A stretch of DNA of 36,030 nt from Nemertoderma westbladi (lineage: Eukaryota > Xenacoelomorpha > Nemertodermatida > Nemertodermatidae): the NCBI GenBank assembly GCA_032718475.1, contig JAUCBJ010002044.1, positions 1 to 36,030 on the forward strand, written 5' to 3'. Below are positions 18,918 through 29,714 of this stretch, piece by piece. Within the stretch, counting starts at the first letter, position 1. Each line of letters starts with the position of its first letter. The notes under the pieces are model-generated. The model had not been told where the DNA came from. It did no database searches and was given only the letters and a program-made list of their open reading frames with translations. The position numbers and the translations under genes were made by a program.

Positions 18918-19285
18918 CAATAGCCCACCAAACAGTAGCCCCCCGGACAGTAGCCCCCGGACAGTAGCTCCCCAGACAGTAGCCCCCCGTACCGTACAGA
19001 AGCCCCCTGGACAGTAGCCCCCCATAAAGTAGGCCCCTTGACAGTAGCCCCCCGAACAGTAGCCCCCGAACAGTAGCCCCCCGGACAGTATCCCCCCATA
19101 TGTTATCCCCATGTAAAGTAGCCCCCAGGACAGTAGCCCAAGGACAATAGCCCCCGGCAGCCTCCCTACAGTACCCCCCGGAGACTAGCCCTCGGACAGT
19201 AGCCCCCTGGATAGTAGCCCCCTAGACAGTACCCCCTGGACAGTAGCCCCTGGACAGTAGCCCCCCCCCCCCCCCCCCCCCCCCC
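18918..19285 (-). repeat. C-rich ACAGTAGCCCCC repeat ending in a 25-C run
   Basis: About 24 irregular 14-16 bp units of ACAGTAGCCCCCCGG type, ending in 25 consecutive C at 19261-19285. Glycine-rich frames on the minus strand are by-products of the repeat. Confidence 0.9.
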
Positions 19286-20044
19286 AAGGGAATATGGAAT
19301 CTTCTGACTCGGGAAATCAGTACAGTCTTCACTTATCTCCTTCAAGGAACTGCTCTAAAAACCCACCACTATCAACTGGAATATGGCCAAAGAACACATG
19401 CCAGCTAGACCATATAATGGAATACTTTTTAATAATGTAAGGCGCTATATAAGTATTTTTATTTATTACTATTTATTATTAATGTTTTGAATGATGATTA
19501 ATAATAACCAAATTAAATCTTCATGTTAATTTATTTAATATTTTTCATATTGCCGAAATTCTGGAATTTTGAATAGGTCTTCAAATGTATGAATAAGGCA
19601 AAATTATTGGTGTATGTCAATTTAAATTGACCCTATTACCAATTCAAAAGGGAATGTTTCTATTTATTTAAAATTTCTGTTTATATTATTTAATTGTATC
19701 AAATTAGTATTCTGAAATTTATTTTTATTTTCCTTTAATTAAATTTTTGGTATACTTTTTGGTATAAAATTGCTCCATATATTTCTTTGTTGAAAATTTT
19801 CTAGATATTAATTGCTATTATTTTGCTAAGCGTTTAGAACTCGTCAGTTTTAATATATAGTTTCAGTATATTTTGTATGAGTAACTATTATTTCGAAATT
19901 TTAACGAAAATTTAACCTCTTTCTCCCAGACAAGGTTAAATGGGTTTTGTTTGGGGAAAGTTAAAAGAAAATGGGGCATGGAACTTTTTTTTAATCAGGG
20001 TGGTGCTACCCCATGAACATGGAGCCCAATGAACACATGAGCAT
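19286..20044. other. Gene-free AT-rich stretch
   Basis: TAATGTAAGGCGCTATATAA with GTATTTTTATTTATTACT at 19435-19470 resembles the conserved 3' end of L2/CR1-type LINEs and their SINEs. The rest is very AT-rich. CATGGAGCCCA occurs at 20020 and again at the RTE junction (20050). Confidence 0.4.
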
Positions 20045-21243
20045 GGACCATGGAGCCCATTTTGGCACTTAGAAGGATAATTGAAGAGTTATCAAAAAAG
20101 AAAGACAGGCATCTGGCTGTTATCTTTGTTGACTTCTTCAAGGCCTTTGATTCAGTCTCTCGCTCACGTATGTTCAGCATACTTTCATTAAATGGGATTC
20201 CTGATGAAATTATTGCAGCAATCAGATCAGTATACGATGGTTCGACAACACTTGTGTCTACTGTTGACGGTGACACAGAACCATTTGAAGTGTTATGGGG
20301 CGTCCTCCAGGAAGACACACTTGCACCATTCTTGTTCATAATTGTTGTTGACTATGTTCTACGCATGTCCTTAGATCATCATAATGATGATGGGGTGATG
20401 ATAACTCCACCTACTGGCTCCAGAAGTCAAGGAAATCCTGCCAAGTACCTAACTGATAACGACTTTGCTAATGACTTAGGAGTACTCTCAGAATTACTAG
20501 AGGGAGCCCAACGGATCCTCAGCTCATTAGAACATGCTGCTTCTAGTTTTGGTCTTTTTTATTAACTCCAGAAAGACCAAAATTTTGACAGTTAACTTTG
20601 AAAGTCCTCAGCAAGTCTCTGATCGGATGAGCATAAGCTCAAAAGATGGTATGCTTGAGCATGTGGGTGACTTATTTTACCTGGGATCATGGATCCGGAA
20701 GTCAGGTGAGGACCTTCGAATACGTAAGGGAAAGGCATGGGCAGCCTTGAATAGGCTTTCCAGGATTTGGAAGTCACCGAGAATTAATCGGAAACTTAAG
20801 GTCCGGTTATTTAGAGCAGCAGTAGTTCCAGTACTCCTCTATGGGAGTCCATGCTGGGCTCTAACTGCTGAGGACACCAAATCTCTGGACGGCACATTCA
20901 CAAGAATGCTACGCCGGGTTCATTGTGTCAAGTTCAATGCAGACATCTCTAACCAGACACTATATAACATTGGAGGTGTCTCATTAGTTCCCCCAAGCTT
21001 GACACTAGAACAAAATCGCCTCCGCTTTGCAGGACATTGCTTTCGCCGTGAGGACCAGCCAGTGTATAATCTTGTACTTTGGCAGCCTCATGGAGTGAAT
21101 AAGCATGGTGGACAGCCCATGACTTTCTTGAGAGGCATGTTAAAGGACACTGGCCTTGAATATGCGGATGATCTAGCAAATGTCATGGGTGATAGGGAGT
21201 TGTGGCGGTACAATTATCAAAACAAACTCAGACTGCATTCCCT
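20045..21243 (+). mobile_element. RTE retrotransposon copy 2, truncated at both ends
   Basis: Starts abruptly inside the RT at GACCATGGAGCCCATTTTGG, matching copy 1 from about 5930 downward. The RT motif C is FAND instead of FADD, and LQGDT is LQEDT. An extra T in GGTCTTTTTTATT at 20548-20560 shifts the frame between the two open parts (20050-20565 and about 20558-21243). It ends at about 21243 in NYQNKLRLHS without the 3' UTR hairpin or (TAG)n tail, directly against another LINE. It is dead, and about 95% identical in protein to copy 1 over the first 170 codons. Confidence 0.88.
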
Positions 21244-21249
21244 ATTTGT

Positions 21250-23045
21250 TAATGGACACAATCTCAGATATTGGCATTGCTCATGGTCCAAGGTCATGTC
21301 GGTCTTCGCCTACCTTGAGGGGTAAAGTGTTTATTAACTCTTTACCCTTATGTTCAAACAGCAATTTGACTGCAGTTGACACATATAACAACTTCTCTGG
21401 CCCCACATATACATTTCACAGCGCTGCGAGCCACACGAACTCATATATAGATCATATATTATCTTCACACCATGGTAAAAGTCTTGTTGTTGATGGCAGC
21501 GTGATAATGGAAACCATTGAGAACAACCTCTCTAATCACCTACCAGTGTTTTGTCGTATTGATATAAGTCGTTTTATTAAAGCTGTAGGCTACAAAAACT
21601 CTACGAAAACATTTAGCTCAGTGAAATTCAACAGGGAGAAGGCCAGTGTGGTAAACTTATGGCAGTATAACGAAAAGGTCACAACTGAGTTGAATATGCT
21701 TAGAATCCCTGCAAAGCTAAATGAGAAATGGACTAAATGTATGTTAAATGACTATACAAATGACTTGACAGCTATACTTCATAAGTGTGCGAAACAATGC
21801 ATACCAATCTCTAAGCGGAAACGTAAGAGTAAAAATATACTTATCCACAATAAACAACTACGAGACTATTCAAAAACATCAAAGAAACTATATAAAATGT
21901 AGATTGGTACAATGAACGACTTAGTCAAAGACTGAACACGGGGTCTGCTAAGACATTTTGGTCAAACTTTTCTAAAACGTCTCACTCTGCTCCTCCAGAC
22001 ATGGAAGATAAATTAAGTGAAGCAATTCAAAACGATCTTCAGCATAAGGGAGAACATAATTTTGATGACATTGAAAGATATTTACGTTCTAGAATGGAAT
22101 CTGCAAGCATGCCTACAATTAAAGCAAATACGATATATGAAGCTATCTTATCACTACTATCCAAGCGAAAGGCGCCCGACAGTAGGAGTCTAGTTGTTGA
22201 ACACTTAATAAGTGCAGATCCATCTGTAATATGCTATCATATCGGTATTATCCTAAATACGAGTATTCAAGTTGGATGTGTGCCCGATGTGTTTGGAGAA
22301 ACCATCCTCTCAATGGTTTACAAAGGTCATTGTAGAAGTTTATATGAGACAACGTCATACAGGCCGATTGCCAGCATGAACATATATGTAAAGGTTTTAG
22401 AGGCGATCTGCTTATCGGAATTTCTAGTAGAGATTGACAAACCTCATAGCATGTCAATGGCCTATCTAAAAAGAATTGGTTGTGACGAGGCCATTTCCCT
22501 TGCATTGGAGGTGATCAATCATTTTCAATCCTGGGGATCTACTATCTACGCCTGTCAGACAGATATCAGTTCCGCTTTCAACATGGTAGATTATGTTGTT
22601 CTATTCGACCGGCTGTCCAAAATATTGAATCCATTCATTTGCTGTATATTACTTTATTATTATCGCTACACTAAAAACTTCATCAAACATTGTGAAAGAA
22701 CAAACAGAAGCTAGTCAATAAGCTATAGTCAAGAAGATAGTGGACAGTCAGTCATACCCTCTTGATGTTGTCAGCAAACTGTGGAACACAATAGCTGTCC
22801 CATTCCTTTGCTACGGCATGGAGAACCAAGTTGGAAGTCTTTCCTTGTCGGACATAAAGCGGTTAGATTCTCAATACAGAAAATCTCTACGTGGTCTTCT
22901 TTATGCGGGAAATTATATCACTACTCAGACACTGGAAATTGTGTTTGGTAATGCTTGTATCTCAACTACTGCCTTCAAGAGATTGGCCTATCTGATAGAG
23001 CGCATTAAGACAAGTGTTGCCCTAAATACGACCTTCAACATATGA
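21250..23045 (+). pseudogene. Second LINE: endonuclease C-terminus, RT without its catalytic centre, and C-terminal domain
   Basis: The endonuclease end shows GPTYTFHSAASHTNSYIDHIL and NNLSNHLPVFCRID (the S-x-H-x-P-type site). A frameshift at about 21900 leads to DWYNERLSQRLNTGSAKTFW and then the RT fingers (KAPDSRSLVVEHL, SYRPIASMNIYVKVLE) and motif A (CQTDISSAFNMVDYVVLF). The frame then jumps at 22690-22740 straight to KLWNTIAVPFLCYGMENQ, so motifs B and C, including the YADD aspartates, are deleted. The C-terminal part resembles that of 3590-4538. The clade is CR1/jockey/L1-like and not certain. Its start abuts RTE copy 2. Confidence 0.82.
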
Positions 23046-25280
23046 TAAGGTTTTATGCTCGAGTGGTCAATGGGATGGTTTGGTTACCCAAATAATAATC
23101 TGCCTAGTATTGCAGCTTCTTATAGTAAGGGCAGGAATTTATATGCGTTACCATCATTATTTAATATATTTAATTTTTATTACTCTTACCTTACAAGGAA
23201 CTGATACAGAGAATGTCACCAGGTGCACCAAACTTAAGTGATTGCTGTAGCGCAGAGTTTCTCTTTATGTGCTACTCCAATAATGGACTCAGCTTCAAAA
23301 GAAAACGTGAAATTTTTTCCTCTTACTATAGTAGAACTGATGCCTAAATCATTTAGTCAATAAGACTTTTAGAGTAGTTGGCTTGTTAGTGAACCGGTTC
23401 AGTCACGTTTTAATTTAATATTATGCAATGTGGCATTCTTTTAATCTCCTGGTCAATCCATAAGACCTTTTTTAAACCATTTTTAATGTGTCAATTGTCA
23501 ATTGTTAATTATAATAATAATTAAATGCCAGCTTGACTTGTGCTGCGCGAATATGCGCAAATAAACTAAACTAACTATAAATGGTTTAATGAATTAGATA
23601 GAACTTTGCCATAATTAATAAATGCTTAAATCAAATAGAAGATATCTATTTTCTGGTCAGTAGGCCTCATGTAAAAATATATTAATATTTATTTGTACAT
23701 TAAAACTGACGTCTTTAAAAGCAAAACGTAGCCAACATGTGTTTATTATTTATGTATTGTATTCAATATTTATTAGTACCGATTGACAACAACCGTAATT
23801 ATTCAATTTATTTATTTTGAGATCTGAAAGCCGGATATTATATCATTATACAGTATATCCCTGAAGTACAGTATGTTCTTAACCATTTGAACTCCAAATC
23901 GATATTTTTATTGTTAATTTAAGTTAAGTTACTTAGGTATAGATGTATAGATTGACAAAAATGTACAAAACGAGAGATAGCCGCCCCAATATTAGATTAT
24001 AACAACAATATTTACATTGGGTAAGGAAGTGGAGGAGAGCCAGACTTTTAATTTTGTTTATATTACACGATCAATTTTCACTCGTCATGAACCCAACATG
24101 TATGTAACCTTTTGTTAAATTTGTTGGCTATGCGTTTGCTTCTGTTTGGGTGGGCGTGTGTGGTACACTTATCACACTGAAACATTTTGGTTGTGAAATG
24201 TTACAGCAATCAGAGATTTTTCATTTAATTATATTATGAGAGGAAGAAGAACATGCAATGTTATTCACTATATGTAACAAAATAATTGTTTTCGGGTTTA
24301 ACTTGGAAGCCTCCCCAAATATTTGATATATAATTATATTTAAAATTATTTCCATGGTCATGGTCATTCACCCGTCTTTAGTTAGAAATTTGTTTGCATG
24401 AAAGACAGTTTAGTTTAGTTTTTACTGATTTATCATCTCTTATCTGACTGGGGTAATAATAAAGGATAGGATAAATGGAAGCAAAGTGTGACAGTAACAA
24501 ATATTTCCCCGTCACCCTAGCGTGGCTTAAGTATATGATATCTCAAAGGGGGAAGATTAGATTCACTGCTTAAATGCAGTTCACCAAACTTCCCCCGAAT
24601 GCACACTGTCTGTCACTAATACAGTTCATCTAATTTCCCACTTACACCAAATATCCACTTTTAACAAATACTTGATATAATAAATAAAAAAAGTTACAAT
24701 GACTGGCATTATTATTATAAGTACTTGACATATGCTTGCTAAACTGAAAAACAATCGGTTTTAAACTTATCAAGTTTGATTAAGTACTTGCATTGCAGTT
24801 GATCCGACTGCTTAACACGAACTTAACAATTTTAATAAGAATTGTGATCCGGGTTGCCTATATTTGTTTTTTTTTGGGAATTAAATTGAAATTGATTATA
24901 TGATTGCCTAAAACCTATAATATTGGTCAGCCCGCGTAACACCGTATAACTGTGTTATTGCTAACTGTGTTATTTTATAGCTATGTGGTTTCCCTTGTCG
25001 GCGATTTCATTTTCTATGTTAGATTTATGGTTTACAACTTCCAGATGTCGATGGTATCTGTTTTAGTTTGGCTAAAAAAATAAAAATAATTAAAATTAAA
25101 AAATTAAAAAAAATGTCACAGATCGTCGGGTTGAATTATAAAAAAAATGTCTGTCTATCTGGAAAGATTATAAAATTTAGGTATATAATAAATTAAAAAG
25201 CAACTTTTCAACCTTTTCACCCACAGGGCAGGGGTGTGACCCCTCTCCCTCTCTGGGTAGTCCTGTAACAATGGCGACAA
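23046..25280. other. Long gene-free AT-rich stretch
   Basis: No coding frame longer than 60 codons. An imperfect hairpin lies at 24549-24597 (GGGGGAAG ... CTTCCCCC and CTGC/GCAG around a TTAAAT loop), with a related inverted sequence at 24620-24643. A/T homopolymer-rich sequence lies at 25070-25140. Confidence 0.6.
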
Positions 25281-25461
25281 ACTCATGGCCTCCCATCTGT
25301 CAATACTTTCAATTAGTCAATGTGCTGCTACTGTGCTCAATTGTTCATGGTTAATATACTCTACCCTTTTATTGTAGCTAGAGGTTAAAGACGGCCAGTT
25401 ACGGTAGGGTTGAACAAAGAGGCAGCATATGATGGTATTGACAAATGGGAGGCCATGAGGA
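25281..25461. mobile_element. Foldback/MITE-like inverted repeat
   Basis: CTCATGGCCTCCCATCTGTC then AATAC at about 25282-25306 pairs with its near-perfect inverse GTATTGACAAATGGGAGGCC then ATGAG at 25436-25460. Weaker pairing extends inward (GTGCTGCTACTGTGCTCAAT against GAACAAAGAGGCAGCAT), leaving a loop of about 55 bases. GTAACA stands outside both arms (25266 and 25463) and could be a target duplication. No ORF. Confidence 0.55.
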
Positions 25462-25511
25462 GGTAACAGGTATACAATGTATCAGATAGTATTTATAAGT
25501 CTATCTTTTAC

Positions 25512-25580
25512 CTGAGCCGCTAGTTGAATTTGTTAGAGCGTTAGACTTCCAACCCGGAGGTCACCAGTTCGGATTTTTAG
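25512..25580 (+). mobile_element. tRNA-derived SINE head (degenerate)
   Basis: GAGCCGCTAGTTGAATTTGT then TAGAGCG resembles an A box and D arm. GACTTCCAACC resembles an anticodon arm, and CCAGTTCGGATTTTT a B box at the right distance. Acceptor stems do not pair and the end is diverged, so a working tRNA is unlikely. Confidence 0.5.
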
Positions 25581-25913
25581 GAATGCAGTACAGTAGATCA
25601 GTAAAAAATAATTTATAGGATATCAATAATTTTAGATAATATAATAGGTTTATTTAGCTTCATATTTATTTTTTTATTTGTAAATAATTATATATTTGTG
25701 GTGTTTGAGGTCTATTTCTCACAGGTGGTCGTATTGTGCTGTTTGTTTCGCTTTTGGTTGCGCTCCACTGATCCCTATGTGATCCATTGTTGCCGTTTCA
25801 TTGGCTAGAATACTGAAGTTGCCTCTCCCTTCTATTGCTGATATATTAACGTCAACCAACCGTGATGGAACTTTTTCTATTCTATTTCCTACGATTTCTA
25901 AGTTAATTATAAT

Positions 25914-26540
25914 TTATTTTCCCTGATGTCGGAGTCTATCACTAATTTCTGTCGTGTTGATGACACCACCTCGTGTTAATAATACGTAGGTTGTTATTCC
26001 TCGTTTATTTCTATCCGAAATTAATAATACTGGTACTATTTTTAAGTACACAGTTTGCTTGGTTACTGAAGTACATGTTCCCACTCGTTTCGTAATTGTT
26101 TCGCAATAAGTATCTCTGTTCTGTGGGTTTTGCCGTGATGGTTCGTCTTCCCTTTGCATCTCTCTACTCCAATAATCTCTCCTCTGTTCGTTAACATAGT
26201 CCCGCCTATAGTCACATGAATAATCTCTCATATAATCTGAATAATTACTTCTGTCATTTGAGTAACTCCTACCATCTGAATAATTTCTCCTGTTGTTCGA
26301 ATAATTGATATTATAGTCTAAATAATTATTTCTTCCGCTGTAGTCTCTTTCTCTAGATCTTCCTCTCTGTTTATTATTACAGACATATAATCGATCCCCA
26401 CTGTAATTCCAGTAGATCCAGTAGTAATTCCAATTCTGCATTCTAATTGTATTATTTCTCAAGTTGTTCCCTTTCTCTCTACATCCTTTGGCTATATGCC
26501 CATGCCGGATTATGTAATTCCAATGGTCACTGGGTGAAAA
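25914..26540 (-). pseudogene. Pao/BEL-like gag zinc-knuckle and protease relic
   Basis: Open from after a TAG at 26541-26543 to 25914 with no good ATG. The start reads HWNYIIRHGHIAKGC, then YWNYSGDRLYVCNN. Both have the spacing of CCHC zinc knuckles, but the leading cysteines are Tyr or other residues. An Arg/Asp/Tyr/Asn-rich low-complexity stretch follows, then QTVYLKIVPVLLIS and GITTYVLLTRGGVINTTEIS. The latter fits the Pao/BEL aspartic-protease region, where the usual LLD-x-GS active site is LLTRGG, so the catalytic Asp is absent. It is read as a gag-protease junction of an invertebrate LTR retrotransposon; no RT or LTR is seen nearby. Confidence 0.5.
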
Positions 26541-27147
26541 CTATTTCCAGGCTATACATTCTCTCAGCGTATGGCTGTCTGTTGTCGGGTGTCGATACCA
26601 TCTGACATGAATTCGCTTGATTCTGAATGCGCTTGCGGGGTTTTATGCTGTTTCTGTTCGCTTTCTGTCCTCCTTCTTTGCTTCCTTGGGCTTATTATTA
26701 CTTGGTAATTATTCTTCTCCATATAGGCCTACACCATGTCCTGGAATATAATGTCATTATTCAGGTACCTGGACCCCCCCCCCCCCCCCCCCCCCCCACG
26801 CCCCCCAAATTTTTATACAAATCGTAATGAGATTACATGAAATTTGAAACAGAGATAGTTTCACTCAACTCCTCCACCGTGGGGTGAGCCAGAATTTCCT
26901 GCTTAATTTCCAGAACTTCCAACATCCTGGTTAGGTTTCCTTCCCATAGTTTGCCGCGAGTACTCTGGACGTGTTCCCATTTGTATACATGTATCAGTTT
27001 GTGCTGCAGCTGTCACACAACTAATTATAGAATCATTTACTGTACGTACCGTTAGAGGGTCTGTTCTACAGTTGACATATGTCCCTCCTACTGTATTGGT
27101 GACAACCCCGCTATTACGTGTACTTTCAATTTTTGAAGTCTTGAAGA
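26541..27147. other. Gene-free stretch with a 24-C run
   Basis: A run of 24 C lies at 26774-26797, preceded by AGGTACCTGGA. The rest has no gene I recognise. Confidence 0.6.
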
Positions 27148-27289
27148 TGGTCTTGAAGATGCGGATGATCTAGCAAATGTCATGGGTGATAGCGAGTTGT
27201 GGCGGTGCAATTTTGTCGACAAGCCGGCACAGCATTCTTAAAAATGCAGCTGCAATGCAGCATGCCGATCCTAGTAGTAGTAGTAGGGA
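27148..27289 (+). mobile_element. RTE retrotransposon copy 3, 3' end only
   Basis: Matches the last 120 bases of copy 1: GATGCGGATGATCTAGCAAA, GTCATGGGTGATAG, the stop after CACAGCATTC, the GCTGCAATGCAGC-type hairpin and a (TAG)4 tail at 27277-27288. Extreme 5' truncation as expected from target-primed reverse transcription. I see no clear target duplication. Confidence 0.92.
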
Positions 27290-28809
27290 CCTCCTGCTGT
27301 CACCCGGGAACTGAGCTCGCATTCCCCCCGCATGGTAGGGTTGCTCAACGGGTACCCAGACACCAATCTGTTCGTTCCAATCGTCACGTTCGTGATTTTC
27401 ATTGATCAGGGAAGGACTGGGCTGATATAAATGCATTGAAAAATTCAGACAGGTAAAATGGCAAAGGTTCAGCAGCTAATTTGACTGGAGATATACAGAT
27501 TGGGTCGTTAGTAAATTTGTTTATTTTCCCAGATGTTATTATATTGTAGATTCATACAGGACATGAGTTAATACCGGTAAGTGCAAAGGAATTGTAGGGA
27601 CTGTATTGGACATTGTGTGGCCGTAAGCAAAAACACGCATCTTAAGAGGGTAGAATAAAGTCCGTAAGCCAATATCAAATGTACAAAAAATAATAAATTC
27701 TAAGAATTGGTTGGGTATCCCACCCGAGCCACCATATCAGGACGCCATGCGTCAATTGTGACAACAATGTATATAAACAAGTAATAGTAATCGAACAGAG
27801 TATAATCAAAACAATAAACCTCATCCTAGATCGTACTTATATCCAGCACTACAATGTAATATAATACTGTATTGAACCAAATAGCTGTCACAATAAACCC
27901 CTCACCGTGGCAATGTATAATAATAATAGACAAATAGACCAAGAGTTATATTAACACATATTGATACATTGAGTTTATAGCTGGAAATATCCGACATCAA
28001 ACTGCAAAATAAATAATAAAAATGTTAAAGTAATAAAATTGTAACAGTGAAAATGTTTACTTATTTATAAAAAATTTAACTTTTCACCAAAAGTTATCAT
28101 ATCGTATTTGTTATTAGAAGACCGTTAGGACTTCTTACTGTAAAAGTATTCACTATGTATGTATGTATGTATAACGGATGAACTCCTCAGAAGTTATAGT
28201 TCGTCCGTCAATGAAAGTTATATCAATCGACGCAGCTCAACCCCAGGATGTGGACAAAAAAGTTTCGAAAAAAATAATATTTTCTTATCTATCTTTATCT
28301 ATCTTTTTTTTATTTCTAAAAATAGCCTTAAAGCACGAAAATTGCCATAGACTCAATGATAGAAACATCTGCTTTGATTGCTCATAAGGGCCTAGTAAGC
28401 TACTACTATTGATTGAATGGTTTGGTTAGGCCCAAACTGCACAGAAGTCCATTACTTGCCAATAAGTTTATTACTATCTCACTCTATCCCAGAAAGAAAG
28501 CAAACATTGTAATGTATTAGCCCGCCTGCTGAATAGCTCTTCCCAGTGAATCCTATGGGAATATCTAAAGGGTTACTCACTAATGACATTTAGGGGCTGG
28601 AATTTCTCTATCTCAGACTGTAAGCAAAGCTGTTCGTTCAATGGGGAGGGACCCAACTACACTACTGGCTACACTACTGGCTTTTAGTTAGCCTTAAGTA
28701 GTTAGTTTAGGTAGAATAAAAATTAATTTTATAATTAATTGTAAAAGTTAGTTTCCAACGCAACTCTATTATAATTATTTAGTAAGTTTATATAAAACTT
28801 ACAGTTTTA
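27290..28809. other. Gene-free AT-rich stretch
   Basis: A GC-richer block at 27290-27430 has no recognisable protein. A (TATG)4 tract lies at 28155-28171. TCTCTATCTCAGACTGTAAG with CAAAGCTGTTC at 28610-28640 matches 18173-18210. AATAAA on the minus strand near 28466-28471 could serve the fibrinogen-domain gene. Confidence 0.5.
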
Positions 28810-29424
28810 CTAAATCAAAATCTTCATTTCAACTCGAGAAGCCGGTTTCCATCCAGTAAAATAATCCCAATTAGGTCCCTTCAGATCCTCCCCACCGTAA
28901 TCTCCGTTCAAGTTACTGTTTGAGCAGCTATAGTACCACCACGCCCCAGTACGATCTACGGCGCAGTTGAGGGAGCTCCCGTCATTATCGCGATCCTTGG
29001 TAGAGAATGGATACCCGTTGTGATACTCCAATGCGTCACCAGCAGTACCATGGTAACCGGATACATGTAGGCTGTAATTAGTTGCAGCTGATCCGATAGA
29101 GAAGTAGTTGTATTCCGCGTATTTGTGTTCGTTGGTGTAATTCTTACCATTTTCATTATTGATAATATCATTGGGATCTTCAAACCCCCATCCAGTGAAC
29201 CACAAATCGACTCTCAACTTCACCCCGCCTTCACTCAGCCGGTGAATCGCCTCCAACCCCATCCAAAAGTTGGTATTCGAGTCGCCAAATCCGTTAACAT
29301 ATTCCTCCCAGTTTCTATAGAAGTCAACAGATCCATCTACTCTTTGTTGAATCAGTTTCCAAACTGATCTTTGTTGAATCTTCAGCTGGTCATTTTTACC
29401 AATCAAAAATATGGAGGGTCGTCT
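28810..29424 (-). CDS. Fibrinogen-related domain gene, terminal exon
   Basis: Encodes the C-terminal three quarters of a fibrinogen C-terminal domain, as in ficolins, tenascins and invertebrate lectin-like FREPs. Landmarks: QQRVDGSVDFYRNWEEYVNG, NFWMGLEAIHRLS, LHVSGYHGTAGDALEYHNG, FSTKDRDNDGSSLNCAV (calcium-site region and one Cys), GAWWYYSCSNSNLNGDY (partner Cys) and EMKILI at the end (TAG at 28810). TTCCATTACTATTTACAG before 29424 is a good acceptor and gives phase 0, matching exon 1. The first roughly 40 domain residues, with the first disulphide, are missing, and the usual GGWTVIQRR is altered by a repeated ATTCAACAAAGA. Either an exon is unseen or the gene is truncated. Secreted and probably carbohydrate-binding, by family. 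Confidence 0.85.
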   Translation of the reverse strand, partial: RRPSIFLIGKNDQLKIQQRSVWKLIQQRVDGSVDFYRNWEEYVNGFGDSNTNFWMGLEAIHRLSEGGVKLRVDLWFTGWGFEDPNDIINNENGKNYTNEHKYAEYNYFSIGSAATNYSLHVSGYHGTAGDALEYHNGYPFSTKDRDNDGSSLNCAVDRTGAWWYYSCSNSNLNGDYGGEDLKGPNWDYFTGWKPASRVEMKILI

Positions 29425-29714
29425 CTGTAAATAGTAATGGAATAATCGTGAGCACCTAGCATAGAGTACTCTATGGAGTACACGCTATGGCTGCTACATT
29501 TACATTGACCTGTTGGCAAAACATCCTGTTTGGGTAAATCCTGCTGGGTATCTTGAGTATCTGGGGTATCCTGATAGCTTAGGGTAAGTCTTGTTTGAAT
29601 GGTAACCTGTTTGCATAGTAATCTGTTTGTCTCGTTTTGGTAACTTCCCGTTTATGTGAAGTCTCACCTCCTATTTGATTTGTGTAGCGTCAGGTCGCCA
29701 AGGAGATGAGGGTC

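Noticed and set aside
25512-25580. Functional tRNA gene
   Set aside because: Acceptor arms do not pair and the T arm is degraded; better read as a SINE head.
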